From JAEZDP01 sp964430855 (GTDB lineage: Bacteria > Acidobacteriota > Vicinamibacteria > Vicinamibacterales > Vicinamibacteraceae), in NCBI GenBank assembly GCA_964430855.1, contig CAYSHC010000001.1, forward strand, positions 1 through 64,000: a stretch of DNA of 64,000 nucleotides, given 5' to 3'. The translations under genes and the position numbers were made by a program. The notes under the pieces were generated by a model. It was not told the origin of the DNA, did no database searches, and worked only from the letters and a program-made list of their open reading frames with translations. Shown here one piece after another: positions 1 through 10,126 of this stretch; position 1 is the first letter of the stretch; each line of letters starts with the position of its first letter.

Positions 1-1907
1 ACGTCGTTGGGGTTGGCCAGCAGCAGGAACATGTCGAACCAGTGGCCTGTGGCGCCCTCGGCAAACGCCCACGTCGCGGACGGCGTGGTGACGCCGGCAG
101 CGCCGTGCCCCGCCTCGAAGGGGGCGGTCCCGGCGGCGTACATCGCGCGTTCCGCCACGATCGGGGCCGTCGCCGTGATGACGACGGACGTCTCGGCGCC
201 AGCGGGGGGCGTCGTGGGGTCGATCTCGTCGAAGTTGACCCAGATTGTCTGGCGGCGTCCGGCCTCGACGCGGTGGCGGCGGACGAGGGGCGGAAGCGGG
301 AAGGTCCGCATGTACGTCATCGTCACGTCCACCGGGTGATCGTTGGGGTTCTGGAGCAGGTAGAACAGCTGGAACCCCGAGTGGGTCGCCCCCTCCGCGA
401 AATACCAGGTCGTCGACGGTGCCTCGATGCCCCGCTCCGCGTGGCTGCCGTGCCCGGCGTCACCCCAGGTCACCAGGCGATCGGCGGCGACCGGACGGTC
501 GGACTCGAGCAGCGTGGCAAAGCCGTGTCCCGCGAGTCCCGGCACGTCCCGGGTCTCCACCGTGCGGCGCCCGGCGGGTGGCACGACGGCACGCGACGTA
601 TACACGTCGCCGTCGCCCGTCACGTAGCGGAGCAGCACGCGGGCCGCGGGCTGGTCTGCCGCCGGCTGGACGATGGCAAACTGCGTGCTGAACGCGGGGA
701 CGCGGGCACCTTCGGCGAAGTAGCGGCGGAAGAACCCGCGCGGATGCGTCTGGTCGGCGAGTTCCTGCGCGTTGGTGCGGCCGTCGCCGTCCGGGTCGCC
801 CAGCGGCCCGTCGTCGCCGTCCGCCCTGGACGGATCGAGGCCCATGGCGACCTCCCACTCGTCGGGCAGGCCGTCGGCGTCGGCGTCGGTCGCGGCGGGC
901 GGGCGCCAGCCGCGTTCGATCACCTCGAAGTCGGTCGCGCGTATCGTGCGCATCGCGGCAAGGATGCCGCTCATGTGCGGCTCCCACCGCGGGTCGTGGG
1001 TCCCGCTGACGTACAGGTCGCTGCCGTTGTCGGCGACGATGAGGCCGTAGGTCTTCATCGCCTGGAAGAGCCGCTGCATGTGCGGCGGATAGCCCGCGAT
1101 GTCGAGGCTTGCCTTCAGCCGGAGGCGCAGCCCCAGGGGCGGCGCGGCGGGGTTCGAGCCGGCGCGATGCGAGGCGGGGAAGACGTAGTAATTGGCCGTC
1201 TGCCGCACCGTGACGCGCAGCGCGTGACGGATGGGCTCGGTGCCGAACACCTCGTCGTACCTGGCGAGGCCGGGCAGGATGGCGAGGCCTGCGGCATCGG
1301 CGCTCGTCCACCCCTCCGGCCGCCGGTCGCTGCGCGCCAGGTCGAAGACGGCGCCCGAGTCGGCTTCCCAGCGCTGGAGCTCGGTGTTCCAGCGCGCCCG
1401 GTACAGCTCGAACAGCTGGCGACGGTCGCGGTCGACGATGAGCAGGTGCCGGTCGCCGCCTGGATCCACCGAGCCTGGCGGCCCGCCCTCGATCCAGCCG
1501 ATCGACGTCCTGGCTTCGTCGGGGATGGGGTATCCGGGTTCGTCGCCCGGGGCGCCTGCGTCGCTCTCGCCGTCGTAGGCCACGAAGGTGACCGGGACGC
1601 GCGGCTGCGTGCCGGGAACGCTGATGTAGGGGATGCCGTACGTCAGGCCAGGGCCGTCGCCGGCGCCGCCCCAGTCCTGGCGGAGCCGGCGGTCGCGTCC
1701 GTTGTCGATGAACGCGATGAACGCGTCGCTGTCCGGGTCCACCGGCGCCTGGCTGATGTCGGTGTTCCACCAGTTGTCCGCCGGGAACAGCGGCAATGGC
1801 GTGGGCAGCGGACCTGCGAGCTGCGCGCCCTGGCCGTAGGCCGGTGCCGATGCCACCGCTGCCAGCACGACGACCGTGAGCAGCACCTGCTGCGTACGTC
1901 TCCTCAC
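1..1907 (-). CDS. Exported YFAEGA-repeat protein, 3' end beyond the window
   Basis: The gene runs off the left edge, so about 635 N-terminal residues are visible and the C-terminus is missing. The GTG start at 1907 has GGAGG seven bases upstream. Residues 1-24 look like a Sec signal peptide (RRR, then a hydrophobic run ending AYGQ). Residues about 30-330 form a globular region I do not recognise; it opens with FPADNWWNTDIS. Around 341-375 a linker with DADADGLPDEWE and DPDGDGRTN resembles thrombospondin-3/EF-hand calcium-binding loops. Then come modules that each open with (Y/A)FAEGA, near residues 396, 501 and 613, with a following F.L.NPN motif; such modules recur in secreted proteins of Acidobacteriota. 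Export to the envelope or outside is inferred. No catalytic residues were recognised and the function is unknown. Confidence 0.8.
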   Translation of the reverse strand, partial: MRRRTQQVLLTVVVLAAVASAPAYGQGAQLAGPLPTPLPLFPADNWWNTDISQAPVDPDSDAFIAFIDNGRDRRLRQDWGGAGDGPGLTYGIPYISVPGTQPRVPVTFVAYDGESDAGAPGDEPGYPIPDEARTSIGWIEGGPPGSVDPGGDRHLLIVDRDRRQLFELYRARWNTELQRWEADSGAVFDLARSDRRPEGWTSADAAGLAILPGLARYDEVFGTEPIRHALRVTVRQTANYYVFPASHRAGSNPAAPPLGLRLRLKASLDIAGYPPHMQRLFQAMKTYGLIVADNGSDLYVSGTHDPRWEPHMSGILAAMRTIRATDFEVIERGWRPPAATDADADGLPDEWEVAMGLDPSRADGDDGPLGDPDGDGRTNAQELADQTHPRGFFRRYFAEGARVPAFSTQFAIVQPAADQPAARVLLRYVTGDGDVYTSRAVVPPAGRRTVETRDVPGLAGHGFATLLESDRPVAADRLVTWGDAGHGSHAERGIEAPSTTWYFAEGATHSGFQLFYLLQNPNDHPVDVTMTYMRTFPLPPLVRRHRVEAGRRQTIWVNFDEIDPTTPPAGAETSVVITATAPIVAERAMYAAGTAPFEAGHGAAGVTTPSATWAFAEGATGHWFDMFLLLANPND

Positions 1908-1964
1908 GCGGGTTCCTCCCCGGGAGGAGTATCGGCACCTGCCGTCCCGCGCTTCGGCCCCGCG

Positions 1965-2510
1965 TCAGACGGGCGGCGGTGGCATGTCGTTGCGCTGCCA
2001 GGCGGTGACGGCGCGCGCGACGCGGTCGACGACCTCGTCCACCGGGCCGTCGCCGTCCACGCGGATGGCATCTTCGGGCACTTCGAGGGCCGCGAGCTGG
2101 CTGTCGAGCAGCGAAGGGGGCATGAAGTGGTCGCGACGCTGCGTCATGCGCTCCTCGAGCTCGTCGCGGGGCACGTCCAGCCAGACGAACACGATCCGGG
2201 TGCAGTAGCCGCGGAGGATGTCGCGGTACGTCTGCTTGAGGGCGGAGCACCCGATGATCGCGCCCCCGCCGGCCGCCAGTACCTCCTCGGCCTTGCGGTG
2301 CAGGGCCTCGAGCCACGGCCGGCGGTCCGCGTCGGTCAGCGGCGTCCCGCCCCGCATCTTCTCGACGTTTTCGGGCGGGTGGAAGTCGTCGCCGTCGTAG
2401 TAGGGCCAGCCCCAGCGGGCGGCGAGCGCCTCGCCCGTCGTCGTCTTGCCGCTGCCGCTCACGCCCATCAGCACGACGACGAGCGGACGCGGAGGAGGTG
2501 GTGCCGTCAT
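1965..2510 (-). CDS. gntK: Gluconokinase
   Basis: This 181-residue protein should phosphorylate D-gluconate to 6-phosphogluconate with ATP, feeding the pentose phosphate or Entner-Doudoroff routes in the cytosol. It has the family's usual length. A P-loop GVSGSGKTT lies at residues 16-24, followed by the gluconokinase signature YYDGDDFHPPENVEKM and later CSALKQTYRD. The ATG at 2510 has no clear Shine-Dalgarno site, but TACACT lies nine bases upstream, so the transcript may be leaderless. It is divergent from the sulfurtransferase gene, with only 77 bp between the two starts. No other gluconate gene is nearby. Confidence 0.92.
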   Translation of the reverse strand: MTAPPPPRPLVVVLMGVSGSGKTTTGEALAARWGWPYYDGDDFHPPENVEKMRGGTPLTDADRRPWLEALHRKAEEVLAAGGGAIIGCSALKQTYRDILRGYCTRIVFVWLDVPRDELEERMTQRRDHFMPPSLLDSQLAALEVPEDAIRVDGDGPVDEVVDRVARAVTAWQRNDMPPPPV

Positions 2511-2519
2511 GCGTCGCCC

Positions 2520-2525
2520 AGTGTA
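2520..2525 (-). promoter_or_regulatory. Putative -10 box of gntK
   Basis: Read on the minus strand this is TACACT, nine bases before the ATG. No convincing -35 box was seen. It is one of a set of TANNNT boxes placed close to start codons in this window. Confidence 0.4.
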
Positions 2526-2575
2526 CCCCTGCCGGGCTTGCCGCGTCCCCGCCGGGGCGGCGCGCTCCCCCGCGC

Positions 2576-2581
2576 TATCAT
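2576..2581 (+). promoter_or_regulatory. Putative -10 box of the sulfurtransferase gene
   Basis: TATCAT followed by six bases and then ATG. With a normal 6-7 base distance from -10 to transcription start, the mRNA would begin at or next to the start codon. Confidence 0.5.
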
Positions 2582-2587
2582 TGCGGC

Positions 2588-3462
<875 letters not shown>

Positions 3463-3463
<1 letters not shown>

Positions 3464-3921
3464 TGCCTGCCCAGACCAGCGCGGAGCGTCTCGACGACCT
3501 CTACAGCACGCTCGAGATGTTCAGCGACCCGTCGGCCCGGGCGGAGCTGCTGATCAGCCTGGCCGACCAGTTCGTGGAAGTGCCGCCGGACGTGGCCGCG
3601 CGGCCCTTCCCGAAGAGCCATCAGGTGCCGCACTGCGAGTCGGAGGCCTACGTCTGGGCGAACCTCACGCCCGACCGCCGGCTCGCGCTGCACTTTGCCG
3701 TCGAGAACCCGAGCGGCATCTCCGCGAAGGCGCTGGCCGTCGTGCTCAAGCAGGTCTACGACGGCCAGCCGCCGGAGGACCTGCTCGCGCTCGACCCGGG
3801 CATCGTCGAGATGGTGTTCAGGCAGAACATCTCGATGGGCAAGGGCCTCGGCCTCAAGAGCATGGTCGTGGCCGCCCAGGCCCTCACGCGCGACGCCCTC
3901 CGCCGACAGGCGGACGCCTGA
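3463..3921 (+). CDS. sufE: SufE family sulfur acceptor protein
   Basis: This 152-residue cytosolic protein belongs to the SufE family, which takes persulfide sulfur from a cysteine desulfurase and passes it to the SufBCD scaffold. The acceptor cysteine is Cys58 in VPHCESEAYVW, matching the conserved GCQS.VW region of Escherichia coli SufE with a His in place of Gly. Length is normal for the family. The GTG start at 3463 overlaps the upstream stop by one base and follows a purine-rich GGGGAAGGA. No SufS or SufBCD gene is in view; the only partner is the upstream rhodanese, so that enzyme may be an alternative sulfur source (inference). Confidence 0.88.
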
Positions 3922-3924
3922 GCG

Positions 3925-6063
<2,139 letters not shown>

Positions 6064-6068
6064 GGCCC

Positions 6069-6074
6069 ATTATG
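6069..6074 (-). promoter_or_regulatory. Putative -10 box of the S9 peptidase gene
   Basis: CATAAT on the minus strand, five bases from the ATG at 6063. It matches the positional pattern of other leaderless candidates here but starts with C rather than T. Confidence 0.35.
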
Positions 6075-6193
6075 GCGTGCCGGGGCCGGATTCGGGCCGG
6101 CCGGCGCGGTGGCGCGGCTTGCTCCGGCGGGCGCTCTGGCGGAGAATCGCGTCCGAATCGTTTCCACTCGTCACATCCCGGAGTACCTCCCTC

Positions 6194-7087
6194 ATGACGC
6201 GTCTGACCCTTTCACTGGCCTGCATCACCGTGCTCGGCTTCGCGCTGCCGATGCTCGCCGTCGCGCAGACCTCCTCGTCCGAGCCCCTTCGCATCATCAT
6301 GTTCGGCGCGCACCCGGACGACTGCGACATCCGCTCGGCCGGCACCGCCGCCAAGTGGGCCGCCCTCGGCCACAAGGTCCGCTTCGTCTCGGTGACCAAC
6401 GGCGACGCCGGCCACCACGAGATGGGCGGCGGCATGCTCGCCATGCGCCGCAGGGCCGAAGCGGAAGAGGCCGGGCGCCGGCTGGGCATCGAGTACGTCG
6501 TGCTCGACAACCATGACGGCGAGCTGGTGCCCTCGCTCGACGTCCGCGAGCAGATCATCCGGCAGATCCGCGAGTGGGACGCCGACCTCGTGCTCGGGCC
6601 GCGCCCGAACGACTACCACCCGGACCACCGCTACACCGGCGTGCTGCTCCAGGACGCCGCGTTCATGGTGACGGTGCCCAACATCGCGACCAGGACGCCG
6701 GCGCTGCGCAAGAACCCGGTGTTCCTCTACTACCAGGACGGCTTCCAGCGCCCCAACCCGTTCCGGCCCGACATCGTCGTCGACATCACCGACACGGTCG
6801 ACAAGAAGATCGACGCGCTCGACGCGCACGTCTCGCAGTTCTACGAGTGGCTGCCGTGGCACGCCGGCTATCTCGACCAGGTGCCGAAGGATCCCGTCGA
6901 GCGGAAGGCGTGGCTGAAGAAGTCGCGGGCCGGGAACATCACGCCCGAGGTGCGCGCCGCGCTCGAGAAGACGTACGGCAAGGACGCCGGATCGAAGATC
7001 GAGTACGCCGAGGCGTTCGAGATCTGCGAGTACGGGACCCGGCCGACGGAGGCCGACATCAAGCGGCTGTTCCCGTTCCTGCCCTAG
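6194..7087 (+). CDS. Exported PIG-L family deacetylase
   Basis: A 297-residue zinc-dependent deacetylase of the PIG-L/LmbE family, which removes N-acetyl groups from sugar-linked amines. Residues 1-25 are a signal peptide (ends MLAVAQT), so it acts outside the cytoplasm. The zinc motif AHPDD is at 39-43 and the second ligand region HPDH at 142-145. A C-terminal segment of about 90 residues follows the core. I chose the ATG at 6194 because it opens the signal peptide and follows CGGAG; the open frame extends upstream only through non-signal sequence. The true substrate cannot be told from sequence; a cell-wall or glycoconjugate amine is plausible. Confidence 0.88.
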   Translation: MTRLTLSLACITVLGFALPMLAVAQTSSSEPLRIIMFGAHPDDCDIRSAGTAAKWAALGHKVRFVSVTNGDAGHHEMGGGMLAMRRRAEAEEAGRRLGIEYVVLDNHDGELVPSLDVREQIIRQIREWDADLVLGPRPNDYHPDHRYTGVLLQDAAFMVTVPNIATRTPALRKNPVFLYYQDGFQRPNPFRPDIVVDITDTVDKKIDALDAHVSQFYEWLPWHAGYLDQVPKDPVERKAWLKKSRAGNITPEVRAALEKTYGKDAGSKIEYAEAFEICEYGTRPTEADIKRLFPFLP

Positions 7088-7160
7088 CAGGCCAGGCTCG
7101 TCGGCTCCTCGCGCCGCCCGTCCGCGGCCGAGCTCGACGGGCGTCGGGCGGCGCCTGCCG

Positions 7161-7166
7161 TATACT
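7161..7166 (+). promoter_or_regulatory. Putative -10 box of the GNAT gene
   Basis: TATACT, with 13 bases before the ATG at 7180 and no Shine-Dalgarno site in between. The expected leader would be only about six bases. Confidence 0.4.
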
Positions 7167-7179
7167 GTCGCCCACCCCT

Positions 7180-7662
7180 ATGGACCCGATCGCCGTCGTC
7201 GACGCGTTGACCGCGTCGGACATCGCCGTCGCTCGGACGCTGATCGAGGAGTACGCCGCGTCGCTGGACGTCGACCTCGCCTACCAGAACCTCTCACACG
7301 AGCTGGAGCACCTGGGCGAGGTCTACGCTCCGCCGGCCGGCGCGCTGCTGCTGGCGCGCCGCGGCGACGAGGCGGTCGGCTGCGTCGCGTTTCGTCCCTT
7401 CGACGCAGATACCTGCGAGATGAAGCGGCTCTACGTACGGCCCGGCTGCCGCGGCCTCGCGATAGGCCGCACGCTGGCGCTTGCGGCCATCGGGCGGGCG
7501 TGCGCCCGGGGCTACCGGCGCATCGTGCTCGACACGCTGACGACGATGGGCGAGGCCCGAGACCTCTACAGGTCGCTCGGGTTCCGCGAGACCGCGCCGT
7601 ACAACCGCGCGCCGACCGGCGGCATCGTGTACATGGAGCTGGAGGTCATGTCCGGGCGCTGA
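7180..7662 (+). CDS. GNAT family N-acetyltransferase
   Basis: A 160-residue acetyl-CoA-dependent acetyltransferase. The GNAT core is recognisable from MKRLYVRPGCRGLAIGRTL (beta4 and the pyrophosphate-binding loop, with R.G.AIG) and from the later LYRSLGFRE segment. The protein is single-domain and normal in length, and the substrate is unknown. No ribosome binding site precedes the ATG. It lies between the PIG-L deacetylase (same strand, 92 bp gap) and a convergent response regulator, with five bases between stops. A free-standing metabolic or detoxification role is as likely as any other. Confidence 0.85.
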   Translation: MDPIAVVDALTASDIAVARTLIEEYAASLDVDLAYQNLSHELEHLGEVYAPPAGALLLARRGDEAVGCVAFRPFDADTCEMKRLYVRPGCRGLAIGRTLALAAIGRACARGYRRIVLDTLTTMGEARDLYRSLGFRETAPYNRAPTGGIVYMELEVMSGR

Positions 7663-7667
7663 GGCCG

Positions 7668-8447
7668 TCAGCCGTGGATCGTCGACTCGGCGAGCAGCTT
7701 CTTCAGCCGGTTGTCGGGGCCCCGGCTCGCCACGAGCCGCGTGCCGTCGTGCAGGATCACCGCATACTCGCCGTGGAAGAGCGGCTGGAGCTCCCTGATG
7801 CGATCGGCGTTGACGATCGTCGACCGGTGGATGCGGATGAACACCGACGGGTCGAGCGCGCTCTCCATGCCCTTCATCGTCTCGCGCAGCAGGTGTGACT
7901 GCTGGCCCATGTGCAGGCGGACGTAGTTGCCCTCGGCCTCGATCCAGTCGATCTCGTCGACCTTGACGAAGAACACACGGCCGGACGACTTCACGAGCAG
8001 CCGTTGGCGCTCGCGCTGCTCGGCGGTCACCCACGACACGAGGTTCCTGAGGCGATCACGCTGGATCCCGTCGGCGTCGTCGCGCGCGAGTGCCGAGCGC
8101 GCACGGTCGAGCGCCTGCCCGAACCGCTCGGCGTTGAACGGCTTCAGCACGTAGTCGAGCGCGTGCACCTCGAAGGCGCGCAGCGCGTACTTGTCGTACG
8201 CCGTCACGAACACGACGTAGGGCAGGGCCTCGCCCTGGAGCGCGCGCAGCACACCGAACCCGTCGAGTCCCGGCATCTGCACGTCGAGGAACACCAGGTC
8301 CGGCCTGTGCTCCCGGATGGCCGACACCGCCTGCTGACCGTCGCCGCACTCGCCGACGATGGCCGTGTCGGGATGTGCCGTGAGCATCATGCGCACCCGC
8401 TCACGCGCCAGGGGTTCGTCGTCGACGATGAGAGTTCGGAGGGTCAT
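7668..8447 (-). CDS. LytTR-type response regulator
   Basis: A 259-residue two-component regulator with a receiver domain (about 1-125, phospho-acceptor Asp55 in FLDVQMPG, acidic pair in VDDEP, Lys in KPF) and a C-terminal LytTR DNA-binding domain (about 150-257). The typical IEAEGNYVRLH and FIRIHRSTIVN segments of LytTR proteins are present. It would bind direct repeats upstream of target promoters after phosphorylation by the kinase encoded just upstream. The two genes overlap by four bases (ATGA), so they form an operon in which the kinase is translated first. Targets are not visible in the window. Confidence 0.93.
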   Translation of the reverse strand: MTLRTLIVDDEPLARERVRMMLTAHPDTAIVGECGDGQQAVSAIREHRPDLVFLDVQMPGLDGFGVLRALQGEALPYVVFVTAYDKYALRAFEVHALDYVLKPFNAERFGQALDRARSALARDDADGIQRDRLRNLVSWVTAEQRERQRLLVKSSGRVFFVKVDEIDWIEAEGNYVRLHMGQQSHLLRETMKGMESALDPSVFIRIHRSTIVNADRIRELQPLFHGEYAVILHDGTRLVASRGPDNRLKKLLAESTIHG

Positions 8448-9667
8448 GCTGGTACTCCTTCGTGGGACGGTTCCGGCGAGGGGACGTCGTCGCCAAGCGG
8501 CAGATGCAGGCGGACGACGGCGCCCCCCTCGGGGTGGTTGGCGAGCGTCAGCACCGCACCCGGTCCGTAGAGCTCGCGCAGGCGCTCGCGCGTGTTGCGC
8601 AGCCCGATGCCGCCGACGGGCAACCCCTCGGGCCCGAGGCGGATCCCGGGGCCGCTGTCACGCACCGCCAGCTCGAGCCACGAGCCGGTGCGGCGTGCCG
8701 TCACGACGATCCGGCCGCCGTCGGGGCTCGCCGACAGGCCGTGCTTGATGGCGTTCTCGGCGATCGGCTGCAGCACCTGGTTCGGCACCATCACGCCGAG
8801 CAGCTCTGACGGCACCGAGATCTCGACGTGGAGCCGGTCCTGGAAGCGCGTGCGCTGGATGTCGAGGTACCGCGAGAGGAAGTCGATCTCCTGGCCAAGC
8901 GTCACCTCCTGCACGCCGATCGAGTCGAGCGACATCCGCAGCAGGTCGCTGAGCTGCGTGATCATCTCGTCGGCGGCACTGGGGTCGCGGTGGACGAGCG
9001 TCGAGATCGCGTTCAGCGTGTTGAACAGGAAATGCGGGTGGAGCTGACCCTTCAGCACCTCGAGCTGCGCCTTCGCGAGCCGTGCCTCGAGCTGCGACGC
9101 GCGCAGCGCGCGGTCGCGGAACCGCATGTAGTTGTGCCAGGCCTGGTGCACGGCCACGAGCACCCAGTACGACTGGAACGCGAGGTAGAACTGCGACACC
9201 AGCAGCCAGACGAACGGCAGCGGCGACGGGTCGACGATGGGCACGTAGCTCAGGGCCCATCGCAGGACGGCGTACCCGAGACAGACGGCGAGCGATCCGC
9301 CAACGTGGACCAGCAGCGAGAACCGCCACGTCGAGGGCTCGAGCGGGAAGCGGCGGGCGAGCGTGATGATGAGCGGCGCGAGGGCGGCAAACGGCAGCCA
9401 CGTCGCGAGGCCCGAGAAGACGATCTCGTGCCACGGCAGCGAGACGCCGCGCATCGAGTACTGGAGCGCGAGCTGCGGCATCGTCAACACGCTCAGGACG
9501 AGCAGGACGGCGAAGAGCAGCAGCCACGCCCGGCGTTCGACAGTCTCGGTGTGGATGGAGTGGGGCGCGCGCAGGCTGTCGAGGACGGCCCCGCGGAGGG
9601 TCGAGGCGGGCGCCGCAGCAGCCGAGCCGGACGGCGCAGGGGACGGGTGGACCGGTTCGTGCGACAT
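8444..9667 (-). CDS. LytS-like membrane sensor histidine kinase
   Basis: A 407-residue inner-membrane kinase. After a Pro-rich cytosolic tail there are about four hydrophobic segments (roughly residues 40-180), then a coiled linker with the His_kinase signature GQLHPHFLFNTLNAIS (His about 212) and a HATPase domain with QPIAENAIKHG, DSGPGI and GIGLRNTRERL. It phosphorylates the LytTR regulator encoded four bases into its own 3' end. No extracytoplasmic sensor domain is present, so the signal is probably membrane-related. I used the ATG at 9667; an in-frame ATG at 9712 would add 15 residues, and a GGGGAGG lies between the two, so the start is uncertain. Confidence 0.9.
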   Translation of the reverse strand: MSHEPVHPSPAPSGSAAAAPASTLRGAVLDSLRAPHSIHTETVERRAWLLLFAVLLVLSVLTMPQLALQYSMRGVSLPWHEIVFSGLATWLPFAALAPLIITLARRFPLEPSTWRFSLLVHVGGSLAVCLGYAVLRWALSYVPIVDPSPLPFVWLLVSQFYLAFQSYWVLVAVHQAWHNYMRFRDRALRASQLEARLAKAQLEVLKGQLHPHFLFNTLNAISTLVHRDPSAADEMITQLSDLLRMSLDSIGVQEVTLGQEIDFLSRYLDIQRTRFQDRLHVEISVPSELLGVMVPNQVLQPIAENAIKHGLSASPDGGRIVVTARRTGSWLELAVRDSGPGIRLGPEGLPVGGIGLRNTRERLRELYGPGAVLTLANHPEGGAVVRLHLPLGDDVPSPEPSHEGVPA

Positions 9668-9807
9668 TCGGCTCAGCAGGAACGCACCTCCCCTGCTACC
9701 CCGGCAGTCCACCGGTTCGCAACAGGCGTGGGACGTGCTTCCAGGGGGATGTGACGAACTGGAGGGGGCGGGCGTTCAGTCAGGGCCCGCGGCGCAGCGC
9801 CGACGCC

Positions 9808-10032
9808 TCAGTGGGCGGGGCCGCGGACGGTAGCCCAGCGCTGCGCCGTGACAGGCAGCTTCGCGACGGCCGTTTCGATGACCGCCGCCAGATCGGCGAA
9901 GCGGGACTCGTCGACGCGGACGTTCACGTCGCCAATCTGCAGGTGCAGGCAGCCGTGCTCGCAGCGGTAGACGCAGCAGTCGTCCGACTCGGCCAGCACC
10001 TCGTACCCGTCGTCGTCCAGATGGTCGTGCAT
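9808..10032 (-). CDS. Small Cys-rich protein, divergent from the TamB-Omp85 gene
   Basis: A 74-residue acidic protein with a CCVYRCEHGC cluster at about residues 18-27, followed by LHLQIGDVNVRVDESRF and an amphipathic helix. Four closely spaced cysteines and a histidine suggest a metal site or redox centre. It resembles small DUF6686-like proteins, an association made from memory and weak. The ATG at 10032 is used; an in-frame TTG at 10041 lies nine bases after TATGCT and would add three residues. It is transcribed divergently from the 2277-residue TamB-Omp85 gene, with 94 bp between the starts, so the two may share regulation. Confidence 0.6.
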   Translation of the reverse strand: MHDHLDDDGYEVLAESDDCCVYRCEHGCLHLQIGDVNVRVDESRFADLAAVIETAVAKLPVTAQRWATVRGPAH

Positions 10033-10111
10033 GTCGCGCAAACGGTGCCCAGCATAATCCGACCGATCTGGTCGGTCAAGGGTGGCGGGCGCGCCGGCGC
10101 CCGGCCTCGGC

Positions 10112-10117
10112 TAAGAT
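10112..10117 (+). promoter_or_regulatory. Putative -10 box of the TamB-Omp85 gene
   Basis: TAAGAT, nine bases before the GTG at 10127. There is no Shine-Dalgarno site, so the mRNA may be nearly leaderless. Confidence 0.4.
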
Positions 10118-10126
10118 CGAGGCGCC

